Position numbers and translations under genes: made by a program | Shown: positions 20,293-30,839 of the stretch, one piece after another | How the letters are laid out: every line of letters begins with the position of its first letter | How positions within the stretch are numbered: position 1 is the first letter of the stretch | Assembly: GCF_020541225.1 (NCBI RefSeq) | Contig: NZ_CP045889.1 | Span: 682,001 to 746,000, forward strand | DNA: 64,000 bases | Reading direction: 5' to 3' | Source: Candidatus Steffania adelgidicola | GTDB lineage: Bacteria > Pseudomonadota > Gammaproteobacteria > Enterobacterales > Enterobacteriaceae | The notes under the pieces: model-generated | The model's input: the letters and a program-made list of their open reading frames with translations, nothing else | What the model was told of the DNA's origin: nothing | Database searches by the model: none

Positions 20293-22218
20293 CTATTTCG
20301 GGATGTTGTTTTTTTGCATTTCTAGTATTTCCCAGCGGAGAAATAAGCAATTAAGGGATTTTTTTGTTTCTTTCATCAAGAGAAAGAGAGGTTGTATCAC
20401 CTCTTGTGGTTGACTAAAGAAGTGCGGTTTTTCTATTTGCAATTGCAGTTGGGTTATTGTCTCTTCCAGTTTCCCTATCTGCGCAGGAAGTTTTTCCAGC
20501 TCACGTTCCAATTTATAAGTGAGCTTTCCGCTTCCACATGGGCGTTTTAGATAAGAAGAGTTAGTGATCAACATCGATTCTGGGATTTTTTTCTCCGGTA
20601 TTTGCACTCTTTGTGCAAGCCGATTACAACGTTGACGTTGTGTATCGAAATAGCCGCCTACGTAACGCTCTATACGCCCTTCTCCTTCAAAAAACCAGCA
20701 TTCTGTCACTAAGTTATCTATAAATTGGCGATCATGACTCACCAAAAGCACAGTACCTTGATAAGTACTAAGTAATTCTTCTAGCAATTCTAAAGTTTCC
20801 ATATCTAGATCATTACTAGGTTCATCAAGAATTAAAAGATTGCTGGGTTTAAGAAATAGTCGAGCTAATAACAATCGGTTACGCTCTCCCCCTGAAAGCA
20901 CTTTCATGGGGGTCATAGCTCTTTTCGGATGAAATAAAAAATCTTGAAGATAACCTAATACGTGACGAATCCGACCATGAACCATGATTTCTTGCTGACC
21001 ACCAGCTAGATTCTCCATTACTGTCAGTTCCGGATTACACACCTTGCTATACTGTTCCAAATAAGCCACTTCCAGCTTGGTGCCGTAATTGAGATGACCG
21101 CTGTCAACAGTAAGTTGTCTAAGCATCAACTTCAGTAATGTGGTTTTACCACACCCGTTAGGGCCAATAAAAGCGATTTTGTCCCCGCGTTGAACCTGCG
21201 CGCTGAACTGGCTAATTAACCGTTTCCCTTCTATACTATAGCTAATATCTTTTAGTTGAAAGATGCTTTTACCTGACCTCCCCCCTTCTTCTACTTGCAT
21301 TTTCGCGATACCCAGGACTTCTCGCCGTTCAAAGCGTTTCTTCCGCAATACTTTCAGTTCGAGAACTCGTCTTTCATTACGCCTCCGTCTGGCTTTAATC
21401 CCATGACGTATCCATGCTTCTTCTTGAGCCAATTTGCAATCAAACTCACTGTTGCGTATCTTTTGAACCCGTAATTCGTCCTCTTTTCTTTCTAGGTATT
21501 TATCATAATTTCCCGGCCAGGAAATTAGCTTTCCTCGGTCCAAATCAACGATGCGGGTTGCTATTTCTCGGATAAATGACCTGTCATGAGAAATGAAAAC
21601 TATGCTACCAGTAAAAGCCTTTAGAAAGGCTTCCAGCCAGCCGATACTTTCAATATCTAGATGATTAGTTGGTTCATCTAGAAGCAATACTTGCGGCTCA
21701 CAGACCAATGAGCGACATAGCGCCGCCTTTCGCATCCATCCGCCGGATAGTGATGAGATCTTACTGTCAGCTCTTAGTCCTATTTGTGCTATTATCTCGT
21801 AGATTCTTTTTTCTAAATTCCATAAATTTTGATGGTCGATGACCTCAATTAGCTGAGCCATCTCTGCTAGATTTTTTTCGCTCGGATTTTTCTCTATCCG
21901 TTGAGAAATGCAGGAATAATCTTTCAATACATTTAGTTCAGATTTTACCCCTTCGGCTACAAAATCGAATACCCTGCCAACGGCATCCCGAGGTAGGTCT
22001 TGCTGAAGTCGAGAGATGATGAGGTCTTTTTCAAAAAACAATTCACCATCGTCAAGCGGCATCTCGCAGCTTAAAATTTTCATTAGGGTGGATTTTCCGG
22101 CACCGTTTCTCCCTACCAAGCACACGCGCTCTTTTCGATGAATGTGTAGCGCGGCGTCATGCAAGAGCGGCGCATCGCTAAAAGATAGCGAGGCGTGGGA
22201 AAGGCTAATTAATGACAT
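20293..22218 (-). CDS. uup: ABC-F ATPase Uup
   Basis: Soluble ABC-F protein, in E. coli associated with ribosomes and with suppression of transposon excision. 641 residues against 635. Two nucleotide-binding domains: [31 protein letters not shown] in the first, and [28 protein letters not shown] in the second, joined by a charged linker ([14 protein letters not shown]). The C-terminal helical domain with repeated Leu and Glu ([19 protein letters not shown]) resembles the Uup coiled-coil DNA-binding tail. The start codon lies inside the end of the rlmK frame (10-base overlap), so they are cotranscribed. Confidence 0.95.
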   Translation of the reverse strand: MSLISLSHASLSFSDAPLLHDAALHIHRKERVCLVGRNGAGKSTLMKILSCEMPLDDGELFFEKDLIISRLQQDLPRDAVGRVFDFVAEGVKSELNVLKDYSCISQRIEKNPSEKNLAEMAQLIEVIDHQNLWNLEKRIYEIIAQIGLRADSKISSLSGGWMRKAALCRSLVCEPQVLLLDEPTNHLDIESIGWLEAFLKAFTGSIVFISHDRSFIREIATRIVDLDRGKLISWPGNYDKYLERKEDELRVQKIRNSEFDCKLAQEEAWIRHGIKARRRRNERRVLELKVLRKKRFERREVLGIAKMQVEEGGRSGKSIFQLKDISYSIEGKRLISQFSAQVQRGDKIAFIGPNGCGKTTLLKLMLRQLTVDSGHLNYGTKLEVAYLEQYSKVCNPELTVMENLAGGQQEIMVHGRIRHVLGYLQDFLFHPKRAMTPMKVLSGGERNRLLLARLFLKPSNLLILDEPSNDLDMETLELLEELLSTYQGTVLLVSHDRQFIDNLVTECWFFEGEGRIERYVGGYFDTQRQRCNRLAQRVQIPEKKIPESMLITNSSYLKRPCGSGKLTYKLERELEKLPAQIGKLEETITQLQLQIEKPHFFSQPQEVIQPLFLLMKETKKSLNCLFLRWEILEMQKNNIPK

Positions 22219-23279
22219 GGCTTTAAAACCTTGTTTTCATGGCTTATTAGCCAGCATTGATGAATATGGCGGATACGGGTACAATCCGGTGAGCGAGTAT
22301 GGTCAGTGATCGATTTCGCTAGTAAGCCTACTGCAATGAGACCTGCATAATCTAATTGGAATCCACGCTTGTTGCTAGAAAACATAATAACCCCCCCAGA
22401 GCGCAATATCCGCTTAAGATCCATCATTACCTGAAGATGGTCACGCTGAATATCAAAGGTTTTGATCATCCTCTTTGAATTAGAGAAGGTTGGTGGATCA
22501 ATAAATATTATATCGAAAGTTTCCTTAACTCGGGGTAACCAAGTAAGACAATCGGCTTGTATTAGTCGGTGTTGATGCCCGATCAAACTATTGCTCTGGA
22601 AGTTTTTTTTAGCCCACTTTAGATAAGTATACGACATATCTACAGAGGTAGTGCTATGGGCTCCACGAATCCCGACATGTACACTGGCGGTGCCCGTATA
22701 GGAAAATAAATTAAGGAAGTCTTTTCCTAGACTAATATCCCCCAGCATTCTTCGAGCGAGACGATGATCAAAAAACAATCCAGTATCTAGGTAATCGTTT
22801 AAATTGACCCAAAATTTAGCACCATACTCCTCTACTAGTATGAACTCGTCTTTTTGTGCGATTTTTTCATATTGACGCCTACCTTTCTGATGTTTCCGTG
22901 TTTTTAGCACAAGGTGGTTAGCTGGTAGAGATAGTATAGATAGAGTAGTGTTAATCACATGATATAATCGTTGTCGCGCTTTCGCGGGTTCCACGTTTTT
23001 GGGTGCAACATATTCTTGAATAACTACCCAGTCTCTGTAGCAATCGATGGTAACATTGTATTCGGGTAGATCAGCATCATATAATCGGTAGCAATCAATC
23101 TTCTCTTGCTCAATCCATTTTTTTAACCCCCGAATGTTTTTCCGTAAACGATTGGTAAAATCAGAGGCGCTTTGTTCCATACTTTGAGTGAATATCACTC
23201 TCGTATTTTCTAGCAGGGAATTCTTCGTGTAACCTAGTTGATCGTTTTTAGCTTTAAAACTACGTTGTTCACATGGCAT
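22209..23279 (-). CDS. rlmK: RlmK half of 23S rRNA methyltransferase RlmKL (stand-alone)
   Basis: Corresponds to the C-terminal part of E. coli RlmKL, the domain making m7G2069 in 23S rRNA. Homology begins in the linker ([15 protein letters not shown] against QYKAKNGPLDCVQKN) and covers [14 protein letters not shown]-like, [17 protein letters not shown] (SAM site), [13 protein letters not shown] and the terminal HIHQCWLI. The first 350 or so residues of the fusion protein, the THUMP and RlmL m2G2445 domains, are not in frame; traces of them lie upstream. I start at the ATG at 23279 (GGAG five bases before); a TTG at 23327 is the alternative. The retained half appears intact and probably active. 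Same order as E. coli rlmL-uup. Confidence 0.85.
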   Translation of the reverse strand: MPCEQRSFKAKNDQLGYTKNSLLENTRVIFTQSMEQSASDFTNRLRKNIRGLKKWIEQEKIDCYRLYDADLPEYNVTIDCYRDWVVIQEYVAPKNVEPAKARQRLYHVINTTLSILSLPANHLVLKTRKHQKGRRQYEKIAQKDEFILVEEYGAKFWVNLNDYLDTGLFFDHRLARRMLGDISLGKDFLNLFSYTGTASVHVGIRGAHSTTSVDMSYTYLKWAKKNFQSNSLIGHQHRLIQADCLTWLPRVKETFDIIFIDPPTFSNSKRMIKTFDIQRDHLQVMMDLKRILRSGGVIMFSSNKRGFQLDYAGLIAVGLLAKSITDHTRSPDCTRIRHIHQCWLISHENKVLKPCH

Positions 23280-23329
23280 GAGCACTCCAAGATCGCTTGT
23301 ACGATACTGAATAATAATGGTCGTCAAGT

Positions 23330-24580
23330 GATAAACTATATATTAATAATTAATCTAAGCTAATTATCTATCATATTTATCACTCCGAGTCGCTTCAACA
23401 TTCTTTATAAATCGGTACAATCCAATATGGTTTCCTCAATGGGGAATGAAACAGCATCGCCACCTTATTAACTAATAATATTATTTATTCAGATCCGCCA
23501 GGTTATGGGGAATTATAGCGGGTATTTTAAAGCACTCTACTATCGGTATCGAAACTGTAAACATACACCGAGCTTATTACTAAAATTGTGAAACAAGATG
23601 AACACTTTAAGCATTATCTCTTGCCATAGGATTCGATCCTGGTTTACCTAGCGGACGTAATCGTCGCTTCTTTCATGAGGGATTTCCACAATTGCACATT
23701 TCAGATTATGGAAAGATGGAAATTTTCCGATAATGATTTGATAGAGCAGCATGATCAATGATACGGTATACCTACCTTGAACACACTATACACCCTCTAG
23801 CCAACTGAACAAAACAGATGGTAAGGGTTAGAGAGTCCTGAATCAAAAACATCTGGCTTCTCGCAGTTAGATGTAGGCACAGCAGTACTCTAAAACGGGT
23901 AAATATCTCCACGAGATATGTTTTTGAATGTTAGTGTATTTCATACGGGCTATATTCAATTATCCTATCGGCATCCTTAAGATGCACATAGAAACGTTTA
24001 TCAAACGTAAATTGGAATTTAGTGTCTTTACTATCCCCTTGGTGGAGTCAATAAGTATTTTATCGAATATATGTTACATGCCATGAAATTAGCACCTACG
24101 CTATAAGTATGAAACATCTTAATAAGAAAAAATTTAAATTTAATCTTGTAGTGATGTAAATCTAAATCGGAGAATACTGGTATTCTGAAGAACCCTAATT
24201 GTGATAAACAAACGTAGATTTAGATCTGATAGATATCTTTTTTTCTCTTATATGTAGCAAAACTAGGTTGTGCTACATATAAGATAACGTTACAGAAGAT
24301 ATTCAACTATTAATCATACTTCTTAAATATTATGTCTCTTCTAAAAAGTTTCATCGCATATCATGCTTTTCTTTAGAATTAAAACGCAATAATAGAAATA
24401 CCTTTCCATGATCTAACAGTTTTATTTTAAGATTCAGATGGTGACCCTCAATATCAATCCTTGGTTGGAAGAAAAGCTTGTTTTTTTAAAAAAATGCAGT
24501 CGACTCACCATGTAAGTATAGGGGTATGAGATTTGAAAAAATCGGAATATATAAATAGTGTAAATCGGGAGCATTTTGAT
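23330..24580 (-). pseudogene. rlmL: Decayed RlmL half of rlmKL
   Basis: The space between the rlmK reading frame and tpiA has about the size needed for the lost N-terminal half (around 360 codons). On the minus strand, DNA near 23780-23745 resembles the stretch encoding GTPLLDPMCGSG (GGTATACCGTATCATTGATC) and DNA near 23640-23610 resembles that for AIWQEVKAEA (a frame reads ILWQEIMLK). Both occur in the right order, direction and rough spacing. Frames are interrupted by several stops. I read this as erosion of one half of a bifunctional gene; single short matches alone would not prove it. Confidence 0.55.
24246..24284. repeat. 13-bp perfect inverted repeat
   Basis: TCTTATATGTAGC at 24246-24258 and its exact reverse complement at 24272-24284, 13-base loop. 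Located between tpiA and the decayed rlmL half. No T tract follows on the tpiA strand. Confidence 0.65.
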
Positions 24581-24628
24581 TAGGTTATAAAACATCATTA
24601 TAATTTAGCAACTTAACTACATTCCTTC

Positions 24629-25420
24629 TCAGAAGGAATAGCAGCCTGCTGGCCGTAATGTTTTTTCTTGCGCGGCAGCTTTTACAATGACTGAGAAAAC
24701 GTCCGCCTTTAGGGCTGCGCCACCGACGAGAGCCCCGTCAATATCGGGTTGGATAAATAATGCCGCAGCATTACTGGCGTTAACTGAACCGCCGTACTGG
24801 ATAATAATTTGTTCTGCGATTGCTATATCATACGCGGCGATATGATCGCGGATAAATTTATGCACTGCTTGTGCCTGGGTTGGAGTAGCGCTTTTTCCAG
24901 TACCGATAGCCCAGACAGGCTCATAGGCAATGACAGCATTCTCAAACGCTTTAGCACCTAACCGATTAAGTATCACATCAATCTGACGGGCACACACCGC
25001 TTCAGTTTGTTTAGCATTATTTTCTTCTTTGCTTTCCCCAACACACAATACCGGAATCAAGCCGGTTTTTTTTAGGATAGCGAATTTTTCAGCGATCAGT
25101 TCATCGCTTTCTTTATGATAAATTCGGCGTTCAGAATGCCCGATGATAATATATTTTGCGCCGATATCTTTTAACATTTCAGCAGAAATCTCTCCAGTGA
25201 ATGAGCCTGTAAGATGAATATCAACGTTCTGTGTCCCCAAAAGAATCTGGCTACCGTTTAAGTATTTTTTTGCCAAATGAAGATAGAGAATCGGAGGGGC
25301 GATGACGATATTGCAATTGATAACGTTGCTGAGCTTGTTTCGGAGTACTGTGATTAATTCAAGGACCATGAGTTTGCTGCCGTTCAGCTTCCAATTACCT
25401 ATTACTAACGGATGTCGCAT
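24629..25420 (-). CDS. tpiA: Triosephosphate isomerase
   Basis: Interconverts dihydroxyacetone phosphate and glyceraldehyde-3-phosphate. 263 residues, 8 more than E. coli, the extra lying at the C terminus ([12 protein letters not shown]). Substrate lysine in GNWKLNG, catalytic histidine in IIGHSERR and catalytic glutamate in [12 protein letters not shown] are all present, as is the phosphate loop [10 protein letters not shown] strong ribosome site GGAGGA precedes the ATG. Single gene between noncoding stretches. Confidence 0.97.
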   Translation of the reverse strand: MRHPLVIGNWKLNGSKLMVLELITVLRNKLSNVINCNIVIAPPILYLHLAKKYLNGSQILLGTQNVDIHLTGSFTGEISAEMLKDIGAKYIIIGHSERRIYHKESDELIAEKFAILKKTGLIPVLCVGESKEENNAKQTEAVCARQIDVILNRLGAKAFENAVIAYEPVWAIGTGKSATPTQAQAVHKFIRDHIAAYDIAIAEQIIIQYGGSVNASNAAALFIQPDIDGALVGGAALKADVFSVIVKAAAQEKTLRPAGCYSF

Positions 25421-26565
25421 TACTATTCCTCCATAAGGAAACGCAAGAGATGAAAATTCGTGTCACAGGGCCGAGTAAAAGCATCAAGATAAAAAGCGGA
25501 TCTCTATATTTTCGCCATGGTTTTTCTCATCATGATTGATTTTGATAGATTACGCACTACTTAGATATATACTGAAGAATACAATTAAAAGGAAAATATC
25601 ATAATAATGTATCTATATATTCAGACAAAAACAATTATGAAAATTAGAATCATACTTCAGGTTATTTCATGAAGTGCATCTACTGTGATTCAGAATCATA
25701 AATTCTGTTAATACATTATTTATTTATGGTAGACACGCAATGGTATCATCTCATTTTTGAGATGTGAGACCATTATTAGTTTGAGAACCCATTCTATATT
25801 CTACTGCGAATATACATTGTGTATTTTATAAAAATTGGTGATTGTCTTACATGTATTTCTTATTTTGAAGAAATATTGATTAGACGGAAGCTAGTATTGA
25901 TCTGCATGCTACTTTTTGTAAAATTAACTCATTGTTTTAAATGATTTATTTCTAACTATGTAGTCTAATCTTGTTAGATTTTTATGATATATAACTCCTC
26001 AAGATCAACTAAGAGATAATATTGATGTTATACCATCTCTACCAATTTACGTAGAACAGGAAAAGCAAAAAAACACTATATCTTATATATGATTATAAAA
26101 TCACTCGATGACTCTTTGTATAGACATAGGATTAAGCCAATACGGTATTCTCTCTCAAGCTTTTTACATAAGCGGTTTATTCATATTTTTATCGCGTCAT
26201 CCGTTTCATAATACCAAAAAGTCACAATTTAAGTAGGAGATGTTTCATCTATAATCATTAGGTTCACAGCACCCTACTCTTCATACTCTGATTATGGTAT
26301 GGGTTTTGCGGAGTTTATGGACAATCTAAATATTGTACTTATATAAACAACACGCAAACCTGATTCAGTTTTAGTCAAGTGCCAGAATTAACAGATGATG
26401 ACTTGCATAATAGTCTGGATTTATTACTACTAACTTGATGTCTTTTCTAGTCGCAAGAAAAGGTTTGTATCGACTATGAAAGTAAATTTTCATGTTTTTT
26501 TACAAAATTATTTCTCGGTCTTTAGATTTTTATACAGAAGGTAACATCATGAAAAATAAAATATT
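25421..26565. other. 1.1 kb noncoding region
   Basis: No gene or recognisable remnant. A bulged hairpin lies at about 25739-25774: outer AATGGT/ACCATT and inner CATCTCA/TGAGATG around a TTTT loop. The tpiA promoter must lie in the first part. Confidence 0.4.
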
Positions 26566-27696
26566 TCATATAAACAACTCCAATAAGGAATTAAGAAATA
26601 ACCTTCCTTTATCCGTGATCTGCCAGTGAGTGATATTTTCAGTAATATAATTTCCAGTAAGCGCTTGATCTAGTGCAGAGCGAACTGTAGTTTCTGAAAC
26701 TCCAGTAAATGTGGTAAATTCAATACGCGGACATGCTTCCATCAGCCTAAAACGATTCATGAAATATTCCAATGTTAAATCAGCTGGCAACACTTCATAG
26801 TGTTTGGCTAAATAATTTCCTTGCATGTAGCTGTATGGAGAGCGCGTTTTGATAGTCCGCATCACTCTACCATCGGGTAGACTCAGTTTTCCGTGAGCAG
26901 CGCAGCCGATCCCAAGATAATCGCCGAAACGCCAGTAGTTAAGATTATGGCGACATTGAAAGCCAGGCTGGGCATAGGCCGAGATTTCATACTGCTGGTA
27001 ACCTGCTGAGGTTAGCACCTGATTACAGTTCTGGTAAATATCCCATAGCGTATCACTATTAGGTAATATTGGTGGTTTTGAGGCAAATAATGTATTCGGT
27101 TCAATAGTTAATTGATACCAGGATACATGCGGAGGTTTCAGGGCTATAGCCTGAGCAATATCATTAAGAGCACCTGAGAGGGATTGCTCAGGAAGGCCGT
27201 GCATCAGATCAAGATTAAAGTTACGTAGACCAAGCGAAATCGCTAACCGTGCCGCATATCGAGCATCTTCAGGTCTATGTATGCGCCCAAGACGGAAGAG
27301 CTGCTCCTGATTGAAGCTTTGTACGCCAATGGAGATCCGGTTAATACCCGCCTTCTGATAACTCATAAAACGATCTGCTTCGACAGTGCCCGGATTTGCT
27401 TCCATGGTGATTTCAGCATTTGGTGCTAGCGATACCCGCTGGCGGATTCCATCAAGTAGAGACTTCATAACGCTAGCTGAAAGAAGGCTAGGGGTACCAC
27501 CGCCAATAAATAGGGTGTTAACAGTACGAGAGGCAATTAACTGAATATCATGCTCCAAATCCATCAGCAAATGTTTCACATATTCCTTAAGCGATACCTC
27601 GCGCTGAAGCGCGATAGCATGGAAATCACAATAAGGACATTTTTTCATACACCAGGGAATATGCAAATACAAACTTAACGGTGGCAAAAAAAGCAT
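26566..27696 (-). CDS. hemW: Heme chaperone HemW (radical SAM)
   Basis: HemN-like radical SAM protein now regarded as a heme chaperone rather than coproporphyrinogen oxidase. The cluster motif is CMKKCPYCDF (CX3CX2C); GGGTPSLL, MEANPGTVE, INRISIGVQSF and NLDLMHGLPEQS are conserved, as is the C-terminal domain with FFMNRFRL-like YFMNRFRLMEA. Starting at MLFLPPLSLYLHIPWC gives 376 residues against 378 in E. coli; 22 upstream codons are open but not homologous. In E. coli rdgB precedes and overlaps it; here rdgB is absent. Confidence 0.94.
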   Translation of the reverse strand: MLFLPPLSLYLHIPWCMKKCPYCDFHAIALQREVSLKEYVKHLLMDLEHDIQLIASRTVNTLFIGGGTPSLLSASVMKSLLDGIRQRVSLAPNAEITMEANPGTVEADRFMSYQKAGINRISIGVQSFNQEQLFRLGRIHRPEDARYAARLAISLGLRNFNLDLMHGLPEQSLSGALNDIAQAIALKPPHVSWYQLTIEPNTLFASKPPILPNSDTLWDIYQNCNQVLTSAGYQQYEISAYAQPGFQCRHNLNYWRFGDYLGIGCAAHGKLSLPDGRVMRTIKTRSPYSYMQGNYLAKHYEVLPADLTLEYFMNRFRLMEACPRIEFTTFTGVSETTVRSALDQALTGNYITENITHWQITDKGRLFLNSLLELFI

Positions 27697-27837
27697 AGAG
27701 AAAATCCTCACAACGTCATCGCCATTAGGAACTGAACTATATGATTTTTGATGACAAGACAATCCTTGTTAGCCTGCCTGGCAGGGAGCATCCTCCATGA
27801 AATAATGTTGAATTTTTAGATAATCACTGGCACAGCA

Positions 27838-27862
27838 CCGAACTGGGCCAGTCGGTTTTTTT
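27838..27862 (+). terminator. Orphan plus-strand intrinsic terminator
   Basis: CCGAACT-GGGCC-AGTCGG forms a stem with one bulged A, directly followed by seven T. It points along the plus strand, while both flanking genes, hemW and bioB, are on the minus strand. Either it ends a small RNA transcribed from about 27700-27837 or it survives from a deleted gene. Confidence 0.55.
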
Positions 27863-28032
27863 AATTGAGACTATGTCTAAAAAACAGTACATCTATTTGT
27901 TTTAGAAAAATATAATCCTGGCGTAGCATTTATTATGCTATCAGTGAAGATTAAAACATTAGCAGTATTAAAAATGTTTTTGCTGAACATTAGACGTTTT
28001 CTAATACCATATTCTCATCCAACCCTGAGATA

Positions 28033-29070
28033 TTAACGTGCCGCATTGTAGTATTGCGATGTATCCCCTGATAGTAATTGGCCAGTCAATTGCATCTGCT
28101 GCTCTACGTCGCTCTGAGCGATAGCATGAGGCTCGATTTTGAGCCCTAGTTTATGGAATAGAGCCTGGTCGCGATTTTCTTCCGGATTTGGCGTTGTAAG
28201 CAACTTACAGCCATAAAAAATAGAGTTAGCACCTGCCATAAAACATAACGCTTGAGTTTGTTCGTTCATCTGTTCTCGGCCTGCCGATAGGCGTACATGC
28301 GAGCATGGCATCATAATACGCGCGACAGCAATAGTACAGATGAAATCAAATGGATCTATATCGTCATTATCAGCCAGTGCTGTCCCTTTTACCTTTACCA
28401 GCATATTGATAGGTACGCTTTCTGGCGGTGTTGGCAAATTAGCTAGCTGCACCAATAACTCAGCACGATCAGTAATGTTCTCACCGAGCCCCATAATTCC
28501 TCCCGAGCATACCTTGATGCCCGCTTGACGAACCGTACTGAGAGTATCCAGTCGATCCTGGTAACTCCGGGTTGTTACGATGCTCCCATAAAAGTCCGGA
28601 GAGGTATCTAGGTTATGGTTATAGAAATCTAATCCTGCTTCTGCCAGTCTCTTAGCTTGATAATCGTTAAGCATGCCAAGCGTCATACATGTTTCCAGCC
28701 CCATCTCCTTTACGCCTTCAACCATTTTCTCCAGTAGCGGCATATCTCGGTCGTTTGGGTTTTTCCAGGCGGCTCCCATACAAAAACGTGTTGAACCAGA
28801 ATCGCGTGCTTTACGTGCGGCGTCCAGCACCTGCTGCAACTGCATTAGTCGTTCTGTCTCAAGCCCCGTGCTATAACGCGCACTTTGTGGACAATATTTA
28901 CAATCCTCGGGACAGGCCCCCGTTTTAATTGATAGTAGGGAACTAACCTGAACTTCACCTGCCCTGAAATTTTGTCGATGTACCTGTTGAGCTTCAAAAA
29001 GTAAATCAATAAATGGCTTATCAAACAGCGCCCTAGCCTGCGCTAGCGTCCAGCGTTGAGATGTTGACAT
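28033..29070 (-). CDS. bioB: Biotin synthase
   Basis: Radical SAM enzyme inserting sulfur into dethiobiotin. 345 residues against 346. The 4Fe-4S motif CPEDCKYC is present, and the ligands of the sacrificial 2Fe-2S cluster are all visible: Cys in [16 protein letters not shown] and IKVCSGG, and Arg in RLSAGREQM. The C terminus YYNAA matches. No ribosome site of strength precedes the ATG. bioF, bioC and bioD, which follow bioB in E. coli, are not here, and bioA is not divergent from it. Retention fits biotin supply to a host or self-supply, provided the other bio genes exist elsewhere (inference). Confidence 0.96.
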   Translation of the reverse strand: MSTSQRWTLAQARALFDKPFIDLLFEAQQVHRQNFRAGEVQVSSLLSIKTGACPEDCKYCPQSARYSTGLETERLMQLQQVLDAARKARDSGSTRFCMGAAWKNPNDRDMPLLEKMVEGVKEMGLETCMTLGMLNDYQAKRLAEAGLDFYNHNLDTSPDFYGSIVTTRSYQDRLDTLSTVRQAGIKVCSGGIMGLGENITDRAELLVQLANLPTPPESVPINMLVKVKGTALADNDDIDPFDFICTIAVARIMMPCSHVRLSAGREQMNEQTQALCFMAGANSIFYGCKLLTTPNPEENRDQALFHKLGLKIEPHAIAQSDVEQQMQLTGQLLSGDTSQYYNAAR

Positions 29071-29110
29071 AACAATTATCCACGGTTTTTTGAAGAAAAT
29101 AGAAGGCGTC

Positions 29111-29138
29111 AGTGTAGAGTGTGTCGCTATACTGTCAA
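29111..29138 (-). promoter_or_regulatory. Candidate bioB promoter
   Basis: On the minus strand TTGACA (29138-29133), 16 bases, TACACT (29116-29111), about 40 bases before the bioB ATG. The -35 hexamer sits within GGTTGACAG, similar to a BirA half-site, and TTAAAACCC lies 8 bases upstream. The two half-sites are spaced more closely than in the E. coli operator (16 bases), so BirA control is probably lost. Confidence 0.4.
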
Positions 29139-29969
29139 CCAGATATTTGGGTTTTAATTCATCTATTAGATGAATATTGTAATATAGCCGATAACCTAGG
29201 CTTAGCTACTTACATCTTGAGTCTTACTAATATATCAAGAGCTCCGGTTTGTTACATGCCTTCCATTAGAGACAAGCCTCCACTTTTCTATCAAATCAAA
29301 TATTGTTATAAAAACTTGATTATCTCAATGAGGTAGTGATGAACACATCCTTAAAAGGGTGTGTTTTAATAAAATACAATGCAACACTGAATACCAATCT
29401 TTTATAAACCGCGATAGTTCTTGACTCCTTTAGATTAATCGAAACAATACCCGATTAAATTCCAGGCATGTCGGTAGATGATTACCGCTACCTATTTATT
29501 AAAATAGAATTTTTTTACTTTACGTATCTATACTGATATTCAGTTGAACTGTAATAGCTTTTAAAATACTATTTTTTAAGATGGTTTATTTACCAATTTG
29601 CAATGAATAGCCTGATGGTATGATCACCATCATACTAAGCTCTATTGATTATAGTAATAATGTTAAATATTATTATAATTTAATTTTTTAAAAAATAGAA
29701 CATACTTAATCAATAAATCCAAGTGAGAAGGGGAAAACGCCCATACTTTTTTGCTCTAAAAAGTATGTAGCTAGAAAATATAGATGTTATAGAAGCGGTT
29801 ATACTATGTATAAGTAAATACCAAAAAAGAGACATACATTATAACACTGATGTTCTTTTTTCAGTTTACATGATTCAATCATAGTTCCATTGTTTATCTG
29901 TTTCCTAAGAAGGGTGATGTTTATACACTCCATGTATGTAATAACGCAATATACATACAGGCTAACGAG

Positions 29970-30010
29970 CCATTAATGCTTCTTACTCTGCTAACAAGAA
30001 GCATTAATGG
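29970..30010. repeat. 15-bp perfect inverted repeat
   Basis: CCATTAATGCTTCTT at 29970-29984 pairs exactly with 29996-30010 across an 11-base loop. A run of six T begins at 30021 on the plus strand, ten bases later. It is the longest perfect stem I found in the window. Confidence 0.75.
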
Positions 30011-30023
30011 AGAAGGTGACTTT

Positions 30024-30057
30024 TTTCTTAATAATCAATCTGATAATTATTAAGAAA
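30024..30057. repeat. 12-bp perfect inverted repeat
   Basis: TTTCTTAATAAT at 30024-30035 pairs exactly with 30046-30057 around a 10-base loop. It starts 14 bases after the 15-bp repeat; together they could fold into two adjacent hairpins in one RNA. Confidence 0.65.
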
Positions 30058-30204
30058 GTTATATGGATGGATATCTATCGTGTCAGTGTAAGGATCCGGA
30101 GGATCCTACCAGTATATTTTAGCTTTTAGCAAGAAAAACTTGACATTCCATATTTATGCACCCCCGTAAAGGGGTCGTGGTGAGAATGCTTCGCTTAAAA
30201 AGTT

Positions 30205-30830
30205 TATGCTGGTATTAGGCGTTATTCGATACTTGAGAAAGCGTGTTTATCGCAATGATATTACTGTACCAACAAATCACTTAGCGTATGTTTTCCTTTT
30301 TCCCTAGTACTACTAGTAAAAGTAATATTTACACTTTTTAGTATTTTTCAGTTTTTTCTGATATTAGTGTTGTGCTTCTTATTTTGTTTTTTACTAATTT
30401 TATACCCACTATTTTCGATGGTGTTGACGTTGGATCCATTACTTACAGAGATCAGCTTAATGCTAAGCTCTTATCTATTTTCGCCAATCTGGCTACATGA
30501 GCATGCTACTCAAGGTCTACTGACGCTGCTATTGCGATTTTTTTCTCTTTTGCTTTCCTTATGCTTCATGCTGGTTACTATATACCTTGGTTCTACCATA
30601 AAAGTACCAGCATGTGATGCACTTTTAGTGCCCGCTACTATCGGGAATATTTTTGCACTTGGAGAACAAGTATTCGCTCTCTATATCACTCTGTTTCCGT
30701 CTTACTCGTTAATTTATGGGGTACTAGCAGTGATTCGTATTCTATTTCTCTAGGTATACTAGATCTGGTGCATTGAGTTAATAAGAGACGGAGATTACTC
30801 CGTTACTGCATGAACTGGTCAAGTCAATTA
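30205..30830 (+). pseudogene. yihY: yihY (UPF0761 / BrkB-type membrane protein) pseudogene
   Basis: Remnant of an inner-membrane protein of the YihY family. YLRKRVYRN with NHLAYVFLF matches the N-terminal region (E. coli LLWQRIDED, GNLAYVSLL). A segment of about 60 codons is missing. Then a long open piece at 30367-30753 follows the C-terminal half: LTLDPLLTEISLMLSSYLFS, and [20 protein letters not shown] (E. coli [20 protein letters not shown]). It stops at two TAG codons exactly where E. coli has Trp in FVWVYWTWCIVL (here FL-stop-VY-stop-IWCIEL). Deletion, frameshift and stops make it nonfunctional. Confidence 0.9.
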
Positions 30831-30839
30831 GATAAAAAA

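Larger units (their letters stand above)
29071..30204. other. Noncoding region rich in perfect hairpins
   Basis: No gene. It holds TGATGGT/ACCATCA near 29613-29632, CATACTTTTT/AAAAAGTATG at 29742-29767, a 15-bp hairpin at 29970-30010, a 12-bp hairpin at 30024-30057 and AGGATCC/GGATCCT near 30091-30108. Such density of exact stems in otherwise decaying DNA is unusual. Confidence 0.55.

Noticed and set aside
27770-27800. Start of a 5S rRNA gene (TGCCTGGCAGGGAGC)
   Set aside because: Only the first 15 bases or so resemble 5S rRNA; the following sequence does not, and no other rRNA is near.
29132-29160. BirA operator upstream of bioB
   Set aside because: Half-sites resemble TTGTAAACC/GGTTTACAA, but the gap is about 8 bases instead of 16, which a BirA dimer would not be expected to bridge.
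30740-30780. Reassignment of TAG to tryptophan (two TAG at Trp positions in yihY)
   Set aside because: yihY also carries a large deletion and frameshifts, fabY has TAG at Gln and Arg positions, and intact genes encode conserved Trp with TGG.
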